64,000 nucleotides of DNA from an uncultured Cohaesibacter sp. (lineage in GTDB: Bacteria; Pseudomonadota; Alphaproteobacteria; Rhizobiales; Cohaesibacteraceae). Shown here piece after piece: positions 57,211-64,000 of this stretch. Every line of letters begins with the position of its first letter. Position 1 is the stretch's first letter. A program made the position numbers and the translations under genes. Below the pieces are notes generated by a model. The model saw only the letters and a program-made list of their open reading frames with translations, searched no databases and was not told the origin of the DNA. The stretch spans positions 1,605,501 to 1,669,500 of the forward strand of contig NZ_OY762934.1 of assembly GCF_963667045.1 (NCBI RefSeq). The letters run 5' to 3'.

Positions 57211-57224
57211 TTGATTTCCATCAA
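57211..57224. promoter_or_regulatory. Perfect FNR/FixK-type box in a divergent promoter
   Basis: TTGATTTCCATCAA is an exact TTGAT-N4-ATCAA. It sits 118 bases before the phosphotransferase-like gene and 244 bases before the divergent hypothetical gene. The rest of the 374-base gap is AT-rich, with nothing else recognised. Confidence 0.7.
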
Positions 57225-57341
57225 TGCAGTTACGCGCCATCCTCGCCAAACTCCAGCCCGAGCTCTCAACAGCCATTTGATTTGGTATTGCATGCAAAGT
57301 GAGAGTTTTACTCCAAGTAAAAGTGATCAGGACCGGTTCCA

Positions 57342-59159
57342 ATGGGTATTGAAAATTCCCAACGCAGCAGATCAGCCACAGTATCTTCCAACGAGTCCGA
57401 GAGCGTTCTCCGTGAGCGCCATCCGGTGTCGATGGATCGCTATGCGCTGTTGCAGGAAAAGGTCATTGCCTTTCTGAGTGCGCCGGAAAGCTATGGGCTG
57501 GAAGCCTCAGTCGAGTGCATGGAGACCCCTCAGTTCCTGATCTTCATGGCGGGAGACTTCTGCTACAAGCTGTTGCGCCGCAACGCCCTCGGGCGCAACG
57601 AGCCCTTCTCGCTCGACCAACGCCACAGTCTGGCAGCCAAGGAAGTGTTGCTGGGCCGCAACTATGCGCCGGAGCTGTATCTTGATCTCATTCCCGTGCG
57701 TCAGCGCGGCACCATGCTGACCATGCAAATTCCGGCTTCTGAACAACAGAGCCGCGTTGCTGATACCATCAGCCATGGCGATGAAAGCGCCATCGTCGAC
57801 TGGGTCATCGTGATGCGCCGTTACGACTTCTCCAAGCGCTACGACCATTTTGCAGAGCTCTATCAGCCCAATTTCGCCGAATGCCGCGATCTCGCCCGTC
57901 TGGTCACACCGGGACACAAGATCGATACGCCTGCCAAGCATGTCCACGCCTGGCTTGGGCTCATGGACGAAATGTTTGATGACCTGGAGCCAGTGGTCCG
58001 CAAGCTCGGCATCAAGTCCAAGAAAAACACCCTGCGTGCCTGTTTCAACCGGGCTCAGGACCAGCTCGACCGCACGAGAGCAGCCATCCAGCGCCGGGCC
58101 GACCGGGGCCTGTTCGGCCAGATCCACGGCAACCTGCGTCTGCGCAACGTGGTCAAGCTTTCGGACGGACTGCGGATGGTCAACCCGAAGGTCAACGGCT
58201 CGAAAAGCGTGATGCGCGACCATATCGGCGATCCATTCTACGATCTGGCCACCCTGATCGGTGAGCTGTGGTCGCGTGGTTTCACCCGGCAGGCCAACTG
58301 GGTCTTCTCGCACTATTGCAATCGCCTGTTCGACAGCCATGCTCTCGAAGGCTTGCAGGTGCTGGACCTCTATATCTTCCTGCAGGCCCTCGCCGACGCC
58401 AAGAATATCAAGACGACCCTCAATGCCCGCGCGGCCACAGGCCAGATGATGCCATCAGGGCTGTTCCAGGGCGGCACGGAGGAGACTGTCTTGCAGGGTC
58501 ATATCAAGACCGCCCGTGACAGCCTGTTGCAGGACGAAACCCGTCTGATTGCTATCCGCGGTGGCAGCCAGACTGACCGCTCCAATCTGGCTCGTCTTCT
58601 GGCTCCGACCACAGGACGGATGCCCGGTGCGCTCTATCTCTCGGCAGAGCAGGAAAGCCTCGCCCTTTACGAGGTCGATCGCGCGGAGGATCTGCCCCAG
58701 TCATCAAGCCGCAACTCGGTCTGGGAGCTGGTCTATCGCCGCATGGCCGACAAGGCGCGGCATGCTCTGGCTGCCGGTTATTCGGTCATTCTGGAAGGTG
58801 CTTTTGACACACCGATGCTCCGTCAACAATTGTCGGATCTGGCCGAAGACGCGGGTATGGAGAATTCCCTGATCGCACTCAACCTCTTCTCCTGCAGCAA
58901 GGCAGAGCTGCGCCGCAGGGAAGCGCTCTCGGCCTTCCTACCCCATCCCATGAAGCCTGTGGGCCACTCGGTCGACACCCCTGCGGCCATCGCCTCGCAG
59001 ACCGACCTTCAGGCCCTTCAGAAAGCCTCCCTCGACCATCGAGACACTGTGCATTGGATAGAGCTGGATGCCTCAAAACCGGTCAGCGAGCAACTGAGCC
59101 TCGTCCAGCATCACATCAACGCCGCCTGGACGCCAGTCGCCCGGGAGACCTTGCATTGA
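57342..59159 (+). CDS. Aminoglycoside-phosphotransferase/P-loop fusion protein lacking catalytic residues
   Basis: 605 residues. The first 390 residues follow the APH-like half of the bifunctional APH/AAA family (CYKLLRRN, ADRGLFGQIHGNLRLRN, DPFYDLATLIGELWSRGF). The rest is the P-loop half (TRLIAIRGGSQTDRSNLARLLAP; ARHALAAGYSVILEGAFDTPMLR). The catalytic HGD is HGN (N264), the DFG-like FDxIEF is NPKVN (279-285), and the Walker A G-x-G-K-S is Q-T-D-R-S (K to R413, G to D412). Both active sites appear lost while the length and fold remain. Homologues include Rv2004c of the M. tuberculosis dormancy regulon (recalled). A perfect FNR box precedes it. It converges on the Amt-like gene. Confidence 0.88.
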   Translation: MGIENSQRSRSATVSSNESESVLRERHPVSMDRYALLQEKVIAFLSAPESYGLEASVECMETPQFLIFMAGDFCYKLLRRNALGRNEPFSLDQRHSLAAKEVLLGRNYAPELYLDLIPVRQRGTMLTMQIPASEQQSRVADTISHGDESAIVDWVIVMRRYDFSKRYDHFAELYQPNFAECRDLARLVTPGHKIDTPAKHVHAWLGLMDEMFDDLEPVVRKLGIKSKKNTLRACFNRAQDQLDRTRAAIQRRADRGLFGQIHGNLRLRNVVKLSDGLRMVNPKVNGSKSVMRDHIGDPFYDLATLIGELWSRGFTRQANWVFSHYCNRLFDSHALEGLQVLDLYIFLQALADAKNIKTTLNARAATGQMMPSGLFQGGTEETVLQGHIKTARDSLLQDETRLIAIRGGSQTDRSNLARLLAPTTGRMPGALYLSAEQESLALYEVDRAEDLPQSSSRNSVWELVYRRMADKARHALAAGYSVILEGAFDTPMLRQQLSDLAEDAGMENSLIALNLFSCSKAELRRREALSAFLPHPMKPVGHSVDTPAAIASQTDLQALQKASLDHRDTVHWIELDASKPVSEQLSLVQHHINAAWTPVARETLH

Positions 59160-59239
59160 GATCTCTGCAACCGGAAAAGGCTGAGTTCAGAGAGGTCTGA
59201 TTTTGCGGGACCGCTTCAAGCCATCCTGCGCCCTTAATT

Positions 59240-61402
59240 CTATCCCTTCGTCTGCCGCTTCCTGAAACGGCAGCGCAAGTGGGTGCCAGCCTGATGCTCG
59301 CTGGAAATGGCAAACTCCCCTCCCATTGACTGGACGAGGCGAGCGACAAGAATCAGCGGCAGGATCTGATTGAGCCCCAGCTCGTCAAGGGCGCGGTCTT
59401 CGGACAGAGGCTCGCGAATGGCCCGGATCTGCCGGTCTGACAACGAGGCGCCGGTATCGAGGCAATCGAGCACCACATACTGCCCGGAACTGTGCTCCTT
59501 GAGTTCCAGCCGCACCGGTTTGATGCCGGAGGACAATTGCCGGTTCAAAGCCCCTTCCACTGTCAGTGTCAGGATGCGGGCAAAGGCGTTTGCATCGCCA
59601 TTAACGGTCAACCCCTTGGTGACAGGGCAATCAATCTGGACGGGGCGGTTACGGACTTCTGCAAGCGCCTTGATGCGATCGGAGCGATCATGCAGCAGAG
59701 CAGCGATGTCGCAAATATGGTCATTGGCAAAGAAACCATCAATCTGTGCCTCTTCCAGATCGCGCAACAGCTCGATCTGATGGGCGCCAGTGGCCAGAAT
59801 TTCTGCCGCCGTGATAACAATACCCTCAAGCTCAGCCAACTCGGCCTTCAAGGGAATATGGCGCGCCAGCTTGTCGATGTCGATCTTCACCGGGAGGAGC
59901 AGTCGGTCAAGAGCGGCCTGCCCCCACTGTAAAAACTGCTCGCAGTTGAGGTCCCCTTCATCTCCCTTGTGCAGTATCTCCTCGAGCAGCATCATGATAT
60001 CTTCCGCCTTCACCCGGACGCTGTCTTCAGCCAACCGAATACGCGCGACCATGGCTGCCCCCTTTCTGGGGTCGGTGCTTGTCGACAGGATGCGATCGGT
60101 CGCCCTGATGATGGCATCATGCAACCCGACAATTGCCTGCGTGAAGTCCGTAGAGATCTTGACCAGCACCGAGTTGCGTTCACCAGAGCTAAGCATCTGA
60201 CGATCGTTGATCCGCATGACATTGGAGATCATGAAATCCGGTTCACTGAGGAATCCGAAATGGATAACAGAGAGCCCCCGCTTCTCGTCGATTTCACTGA
60301 CTCGCAAGCCCCCCACAACTCTCAATAGCAGCGCCGCAATCAGGGTCACGAGGAACGACCAGGCACCGATGGCGCCAATGCCGATCAGTTGTGTGACAAA
60401 CTCATTGGCGAGACTATCGCCATATTCCTTCAGCGCGAGCGGAGCCATAAGTCCACCAACAAAGCCCCCCGACAGGAAGGCTGAAATCAACTCGCCAGGG
60501 TCATCGACCTCGATTGTCGCCAGAATACGGTTGAAACCGATGGAGAGGGCACCAGCGAGCATGCCTGTCAGGGCGGCGTCAGCCGGTTCGGCATAGGTGG
60601 CGACCGAAGTCAGCGCGATGGTACCAGCCAGCACCGAGGTCGAGACATTCTGAATCATTTCCCCCCGGCGCATGATCGCCAGCATGAACGAGCCCGCCAA
60701 CATGGAAAAACTGGAACCAATGAGCAGCACATAGAATGCCGCGGTCATTTCATCCAGGCTCGAAGCCTGCATAGCAGTGAGCGTAATGATCGACATGACG
60801 ACGGCAGTAACGCCCATGCCATACCAGGTTGGCCCCTGACCACGGGGCCGCCCCATCTGCATCGGAAAACGCCCCAGGCGCGCACCCAGGCTGAGCGAAA
60901 CCGCAAGGGCCACAAAACCGGACGAGATGAAAACGACAATTGAGCCGCCGCTGTCTTGAAAATTGCGGGCCATGAGCCATCCATCACCGCTGCCCCCTTT
61001 GTGCCAGGCCCAATGCGCGGTGACCGGAGCAATTGCCACCGCCACGATCAGGGAAAGCAGATTGCCCACCTGAAACTTGCCACGCTCGGCCATGGCTGCG
61101 GCAGCGGCGACCGAGGGAACGGAAAACAGCACCAAAAGGCGCAGATCGGGTTCGCCCTGAAGCAGGTCCTTGCGATGGAAAAAGCCGGTGGTGGACCCGA
61201 TGAATCCCTGAATGCTATCTCCGCTATAAAGGCCGTAGCCGATGGCCCAATAGGTGATTTCAGATATGCAGAAGGCGGCAACCAGGCGTAGGACCGTGTC
61301 CAACTCATTGCGATATTTGACACGGCCGGACATCACCATGATCAGACCGAACGGCAGCCCCAAACCAAGAATAGACATGAGCATTCGGGCAAATTCGAGC
61401 AT
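59240..61402 (-). CDS. Ammonium-transporter-like sensor fused to a GHKL-like domain
   Basis: 720 residues from the ATG at 61402; the frame opens at 61465. Residues 1-375 form about eleven TM helices of the Amt/Rh type (LGLGLPFGLIMVMSG, VTAHWAWHKGGSGDGW, DSGGSIVVFISSGFVALAVSL, VDDPGELISAFLSGGFVGGLM). The twin pore histidines of Amt (VVH and the seventh residue after DDP) are both Phe here, so transport is doubtful. Residues 400-570 are helical, with no clear phosphoacceptor H-box. Residues 595-715 resemble a GHKL ATPase (GDANAFARILTLTVEGALNR, CLDTGASLSD, ARLVQSMGGEFAISSEHQAGTHLRCRF) with a changed N-box and glycine loops. No response regulator is adjacent. Confidence 0.85.
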   Translation of the reverse strand: MLEFARMLMSILGLGLPFGLIMVMSGRVKYRNELDTVLRLVAAFCISEITYWAIGYGLYSGDSIQGFIGSTTGFFHRKDLLQGEPDLRLLVLFSVPSVAAAAAMAERGKFQVGNLLSLIVAVAIAPVTAHWAWHKGGSGDGWLMARNFQDSGGSIVVFISSGFVALAVSLSLGARLGRFPMQMGRPRGQGPTWYGMGVTAVVMSIITLTAMQASSLDEMTAAFYVLLIGSSFSMLAGSFMLAIMRRGEMIQNVSTSVLAGTIALTSVATYAEPADAALTGMLAGALSIGFNRILATIEVDDPGELISAFLSGGFVGGLMAPLALKEYGDSLANEFVTQLIGIGAIGAWSFLVTLIAALLLRVVGGLRVSEIDEKRGLSVIHFGFLSEPDFMISNVMRINDRQMLSSGERNSVLVKISTDFTQAIVGLHDAIIRATDRILSTSTDPRKGAAMVARIRLAEDSVRVKAEDIMMLLEEILHKGDEGDLNCEQFLQWGQAALDRLLLPVKIDIDKLARHIPLKAELAELEGIVITAAEILATGAHQIELLRDLEEAQIDGFFANDHICDIAALLHDRSDRIKALAEVRNRPVQIDCPVTKGLTVNGDANAFARILTLTVEGALNRQLSSGIKPVRLELKEHSSGQYVVLDCLDTGASLSDRQIRAIREPLSEDRALDELGLNQILPLILVARLVQSMGGEFAISSEHQAGTHLRCRFRKRQTKG

Positions 61403-61617
61403 TCTGGTCTCTAAATCCAGCAGGTATGGCAATGGTCCCGAGTGGCAAAGTGCGGCAAAGCCCAAACCCGGGCGCGGATATCACCCGAAAACCTAACTGA
61501 TTATGGTTAGCTTTGCGTTAATTACCTAACGGCGGGTTATCACTTTGTCAGGAAGAGCCCATACAGCAGGGATGTAGCAAGGATCCGGCAATAAATAAAA
61601 TGCCACCAGATCCATGC

Positions 61618-62148
61618 CTACGGCGTGATTTCCGCCCCGGCCTCATTTGCCAGCCCGACAAGCATATGGTCCCCGTCGTGGCCCAGATGCATCATGCCAA
61701 AGCGGGCCGCATTGAACTGGTCGCCATGGCCTTCCTGAAAGAAAAAGGACTGAGGCTCGATCCGAACGCTGTTACTGCCCTTGTCGGGCAGAAAGCGGAA
61801 GCTGAGCAGGCGCTCTTGCGGGGCGAGTGCCTCACCCTCCCTGTGGAAGCGGTCAAAGCTTGCCCTTGCCTTGTCATCAAGGCTGAGCACGATCTTGCGA
61901 GAGGCCGGCCCCCGGGTTTCAAGATCTGGATCCTCTTCGATCAGGCGTTTCCACGCCGCTCCGGCCTTCTGTTCGGCCTTATAGCGCAGGCGCATATAGT
62001 CACCCTGCATCAGGGAACGGGGATCGACAGGGGCCAGTTCGAGCAACACCAGCTCTCCCTCGCGTCGCAAGGTTTCCCGCTCAAACAGCGAATAGTTGAG
62101 GACGGCCAGAACAGGCAGCAACGCCAGCAGAATCAGATGCCGTCTCAT
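61618..62148 (-). CDS. GDYXXLXY domain protein
   Basis: 176 residues. One N-terminal TM helix (LILLALLPVLAVLNYSLF), then LVLLELAPVDPRSLMQGDYMRLRYKAE with the namesake GDYxxLxY motif and RFGMMHLGHDGDHMLVGLANE. A periplasmic protein anchored by its N-terminus. Family function unknown. It overlaps the upstream gene by four bases (ATGA) and is third in a conserved set with DUF4401 and DUF2157. Confidence 0.93.
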   Translation of the reverse strand: MRRHLILLALLPVLAVLNYSLFERETLRREGELVLLELAPVDPRSLMQGDYMRLRYKAEQKAGAAWKRLIEEDPDLETRGPASRKIVLSLDDKARASFDRFHREGEALAPQERLLSFRFLPDKGSNSVRIEPQSFFFQEGHGDQFNAARFGMMHLGHDGDHMLVGLANEAGAEITP

Positions 62149-63398
62149 AGGCTGCGCCTCCGCGTGACGACTGACGGCGCAGGGCTGCCCGTTGCATTGC
62201 TTGCTGCGCCCTCATCGGGGCTGCTGGACCAGCCGCGCCAGTAGATATAGCCCGACCCGATGAGCAGAATGACCCCTGACGCAATGAGAATCAGGGATTT
62301 CTGCAACAGTGACAGATCCAGCATGTAATAGTAGATAAAGCCGAAGACCAGCGAGAACAGCAACCCCAGCAGGATGTGAACCTGCCGGTGGGTGGCAAAG
62401 CCGAGGATCATCAGCCCCATGGCGAGCAGGATGCCGGCATTCGACAGCAGCGCTAATGCCAGCACACCGACGAAGGCAGCAATGATCGGTTCTGTTTGCT
62501 GGCCAAGCCTGCCCTTGCGACCGGCAACCCAGAGGATCAGCGCGCCTAACGTGATCGCCAGCGTGACCTGGATCGACCACTTGTAGCCAAACCCAAGGAA
62601 CATCTGCAGCTTTTCCGACAGGTCACCCCAATAGCTCTCACCGCCGTTGACAAAGCTCTCGATAAGGCCGATTGCCAGACAGAGCGACAGCAGCAGCGCG
62701 TCATAGAAGGACGTCAGTGACTGCCGCAACCCCGGCCAGCGCAGCAGGGCGGCAAGCGCCAGAATATGGGCCACCAGCAACAGGTCGAAGCCGACAAGCT
62801 CCAGATTGCGCGGGCTATCGGCCAACAGGCTGATCCACAGCGAGGCCAGAAAGACAAAGGCAGCAACGAAGCGCTCGATGGAAGATGGAAACGCCACGAA
62901 GCTGAGCACCATCACCAGTCCGAGAATGGCCGAGATTGTCCAGAACCAGTTGAGATCGAACGCGTCATGCACGATCTGGCCCAGCCCTGCGACCAGAGCG
63001 AATTTGCCAACCTGCAGGAAGGTCAGGGCAAGCTGGATGTAGAAATCACCACTGAGGCTGGTCTTCTTCAATCCGAGCCGATAGAGCAGCGACGCCAGCC
63101 CGATGAAGACCAGACCGTTGACGCTGAGGTTGACCATGCTGAGATCAAACAGGCCGAACAGATAGAGCAGATAGAGAAACAGGAAGCCGGAAATGATGGC
63201 CCCGATCGCACTGAGAGCCCTGAGGTAGATGGGTGCCTCTTCCGTTCTGCGGGTCTTGATGACAAGGACGTCCCGCGCGATCGCATCGAGCTGATGGGCG
63301 TCGATCCGTTGGCTGTCGCGCAGATGCTTCAGCCAGTCAAGCACGCCGGGTGCTTCCATCAGGAAGCGGAAGACCTTCGGGTTTGGCATCTCGGTCAT
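62145..63398 (-). CDS. DUF4401 membrane protein
   Basis: 417 residues with about ten TM helices, a soluble N-terminal 60 residues (GVLDWLKHLRDSQRIDAHQLDAIARDVL) and blocks such as GLGQIVHDAFDLNWFWTISAILGLVMV. Overlaps DUF2157 (ATGA at 63395-63398) and the GDYXXLXY gene. The three are found together across bacteria; function unknown. Confidence 0.9.
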   Translation of the reverse strand: MTEMPNPKVFRFLMEAPGVLDWLKHLRDSQRIDAHQLDAIARDVLVIKTRRTEEAPIYLRALSAIGAIISGFLFLYLLYLFGLFDLSMVNLSVNGLVFIGLASLLYRLGLKKTSLSGDFYIQLALTFLQVGKFALVAGLGQIVHDAFDLNWFWTISAILGLVMVLSFVAFPSSIERFVAAFVFLASLWISLLADSPRNLELVGFDLLLVAHILALAALLRWPGLRQSLTSFYDALLLSLCLAIGLIESFVNGGESYWGDLSEKLQMFLGFGYKWSIQVTLAITLGALILWVAGRKGRLGQQTEPIIAAFVGVLALALLSNAGILLAMGLMILGFATHRQVHILLGLLFSLVFGFIYYYMLDLSLLQKSLILIASGVILLIGSGYIYWRGWSSSPDEGAASNATGSPAPSVVTRRRSL

Positions 63399-64000
63399 GA
63401 CCCGGTCTCCTGTTCATCAATGCCGCGCGCCAACAGGCCGCGCAGATAGCCCGCCGCCCCGCCGAAGCAGGCAACGGCCGCGATGGCGGTGAAGAATGTG
63501 GTTCCCAGAGAGGCGAAAATATCGTCGAACATGATGATGGCCACCGCCATAATGACCAGAATGCAGACCATCAGCAGTTCCATGGCCAGCGCTGGCACAT
63601 CCGGTCGCCAGAAGCGAAAGGCCAGAAACAGCACCAGCGTGACCCCGGCGGCAACCAGAGCCGACAGGGCAACAGAGGCACTTGCCATATCCCAATTGGC
63701 AATCCAGATCATCAGCGTCGGGAACAGGAAGCTCAACATGGCAGCCAGCAGCAGCCAGCGTGTCCAGCGTGGCGCGAGCCAGCCAAAGGCTTCGCCCTCA
63801 GCCTCGACAGGATCTGGCAGCAGCCATTCACGGACCAACAACACCACCCCGTTGGCCAGCGCATGGACCAGATACATCAGGCTGGTGTGGTCATCTTCCA
63901 GCCCCGGCTGATCGCTCCACCAGAGATAAAAGGACAGGTTGGCAAGCAGCAGCCACAGCACCCAGAGCGGCAGGAACCGCCCGATGGCGGTCCAGAGGGT
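63395..64000 (-). CDS. DUF2157 membrane protein (5' end outside window)
   Basis: The C-terminal 201 residues are visible; the frame is still open at the right edge (LWTAIGRFLPLWVLW at the boundary), so the apparent start at 63961 is not real. Five or six TM helices (LYLVHALANGVVLLVREWLL, WLLLAAMLSFLFPTLMIW, MELLMVCILVIMAVAIIMF) fit DUF2157, which precedes DUF4401 in this set. Confidence 0.85.
   Translation of the reverse strand, partial: TLWTAIGRFLPLWVLWLLLANLSFYLWWSDQPGLEDDHTSLMYLVHALANGVVLLVREWLLPDPVEAEGEAFGWLAPRWTRWLLLAAMLSFLFPTLMIWIANWDMASASVALSALVAAGVTLVLFLAFRFWRPDVPALAMELLMVCILVIMAVAIIMFDDIFASLGTTFFTAIAAVACFGGAAGYLRGLLARGIDEQETGS

Overview
The window looks like chromosomal DNA of an alphaproteobacterium, most likely of the Hyphomicrobiales (inference). 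The grounds are a coxB-ctaD-ctaB-coxF-ctaG-coxC-DUF983-surf1 oxidase cluster, the ialB, ispH and thrB families, an endonuclease-type MutL, TTAA-N7-TTAA CtrA-type boxes, FNR/FixK-type boxes and a moderately high GC content. I see no rRNA, tRNA, insertion sequence, phage or CRISPR array. Most genes are housekeeping. The accessory interest lies in signalling proteins and in a run of apparently non-catalytic paralogues at 51-62 kb.

Layout. 0-6.9 kb: an EamA exporter cut by the left edge, a LysE-type exporter, rsmE, xseA with a long tail, a Prx5-type peroxiredoxin, a DsbD-N-like periplasmic protein and a YqgE protein. 6.9-11.5 kb: a 1515-residue PAS-GGDEF-EAL membrane protein with a degenerate GGDEF and a giant Ala/Pro/Gln-rich tail. 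11.7-16.2 kb: a GNAT, an M16 peptidase, thrC and an orphan ParD-like protein. 17-18.1 kb: two small PilZ proteins, each with a CtrA-like box upstream. 18.1-18.9 kb: rnhA, preceded by displaced 136-bp tandem copies of its own 5' end. 19-22.1 kb: a TPR-methyltransferase, then a tandem glycine riboswitch with gcvT-gcvH (no gcvP). 22.1-24.8 kb: a molybdopterin-fold periplasmic protein overlapping (ATGA) a GGDEF-EAL protein. 25-33 kb: a HAD phosphatase and the aa3-type cytochrome oxidase operon, interrupted by one opposite-strand membrane gene. 33.4-41.4 kb: ialB, a GFA protein, thrB, ispH, two lipoproteins, a helix-turn-helix regulator, DUF2061, dgkA and two related two-TM proteins. 41.4-48.2 kb: mutL, a small regulator, tadA, a repeat-tailed pseudouridine synthase, rsmD and ykvA. 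48.6-51.3 kb: a chemoreceptor and an EamA exporter.

51.4-61.4 kb is the most unusual part. It holds a universal stress protein behind an FNR-like box and a Pat/YfiQ-like acyl-CoA-synthetase/GNAT lysine acetyltransferase split into two genes by an ATGA overlap, with both catalytic histidines of the synthetase part replaced. Next comes an aminoglycoside-phosphotransferase/P-loop fusion lacking its catalytic Asp and Walker Lys, behind a perfect FNR box. Converging on it is an Amt-family protein with both pore histidines replaced by Phe, fused to a degenerate GHKL-like domain. My inference is a low-oxygen or nitrogen/energy stress neighbourhood in which old enzyme and channel folds are reused as sensors. 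The window closes with the DUF2157-DUF4401-GDYXXLXY membrane set, cut by the right edge.

Co-operation. The cox genes build a haem-copper oxidase (structural subunits, haem O synthase, Cu delivery, Surf1) with an FNR box in the shared coxB/ialB upstream region. gcvT-gcvH respond to glycine through the riboswitch. thrB and thrC supply the last two steps of threonine synthesis. PilZ, GGDEF and EAL proteins form a local c-di-GMP theme.
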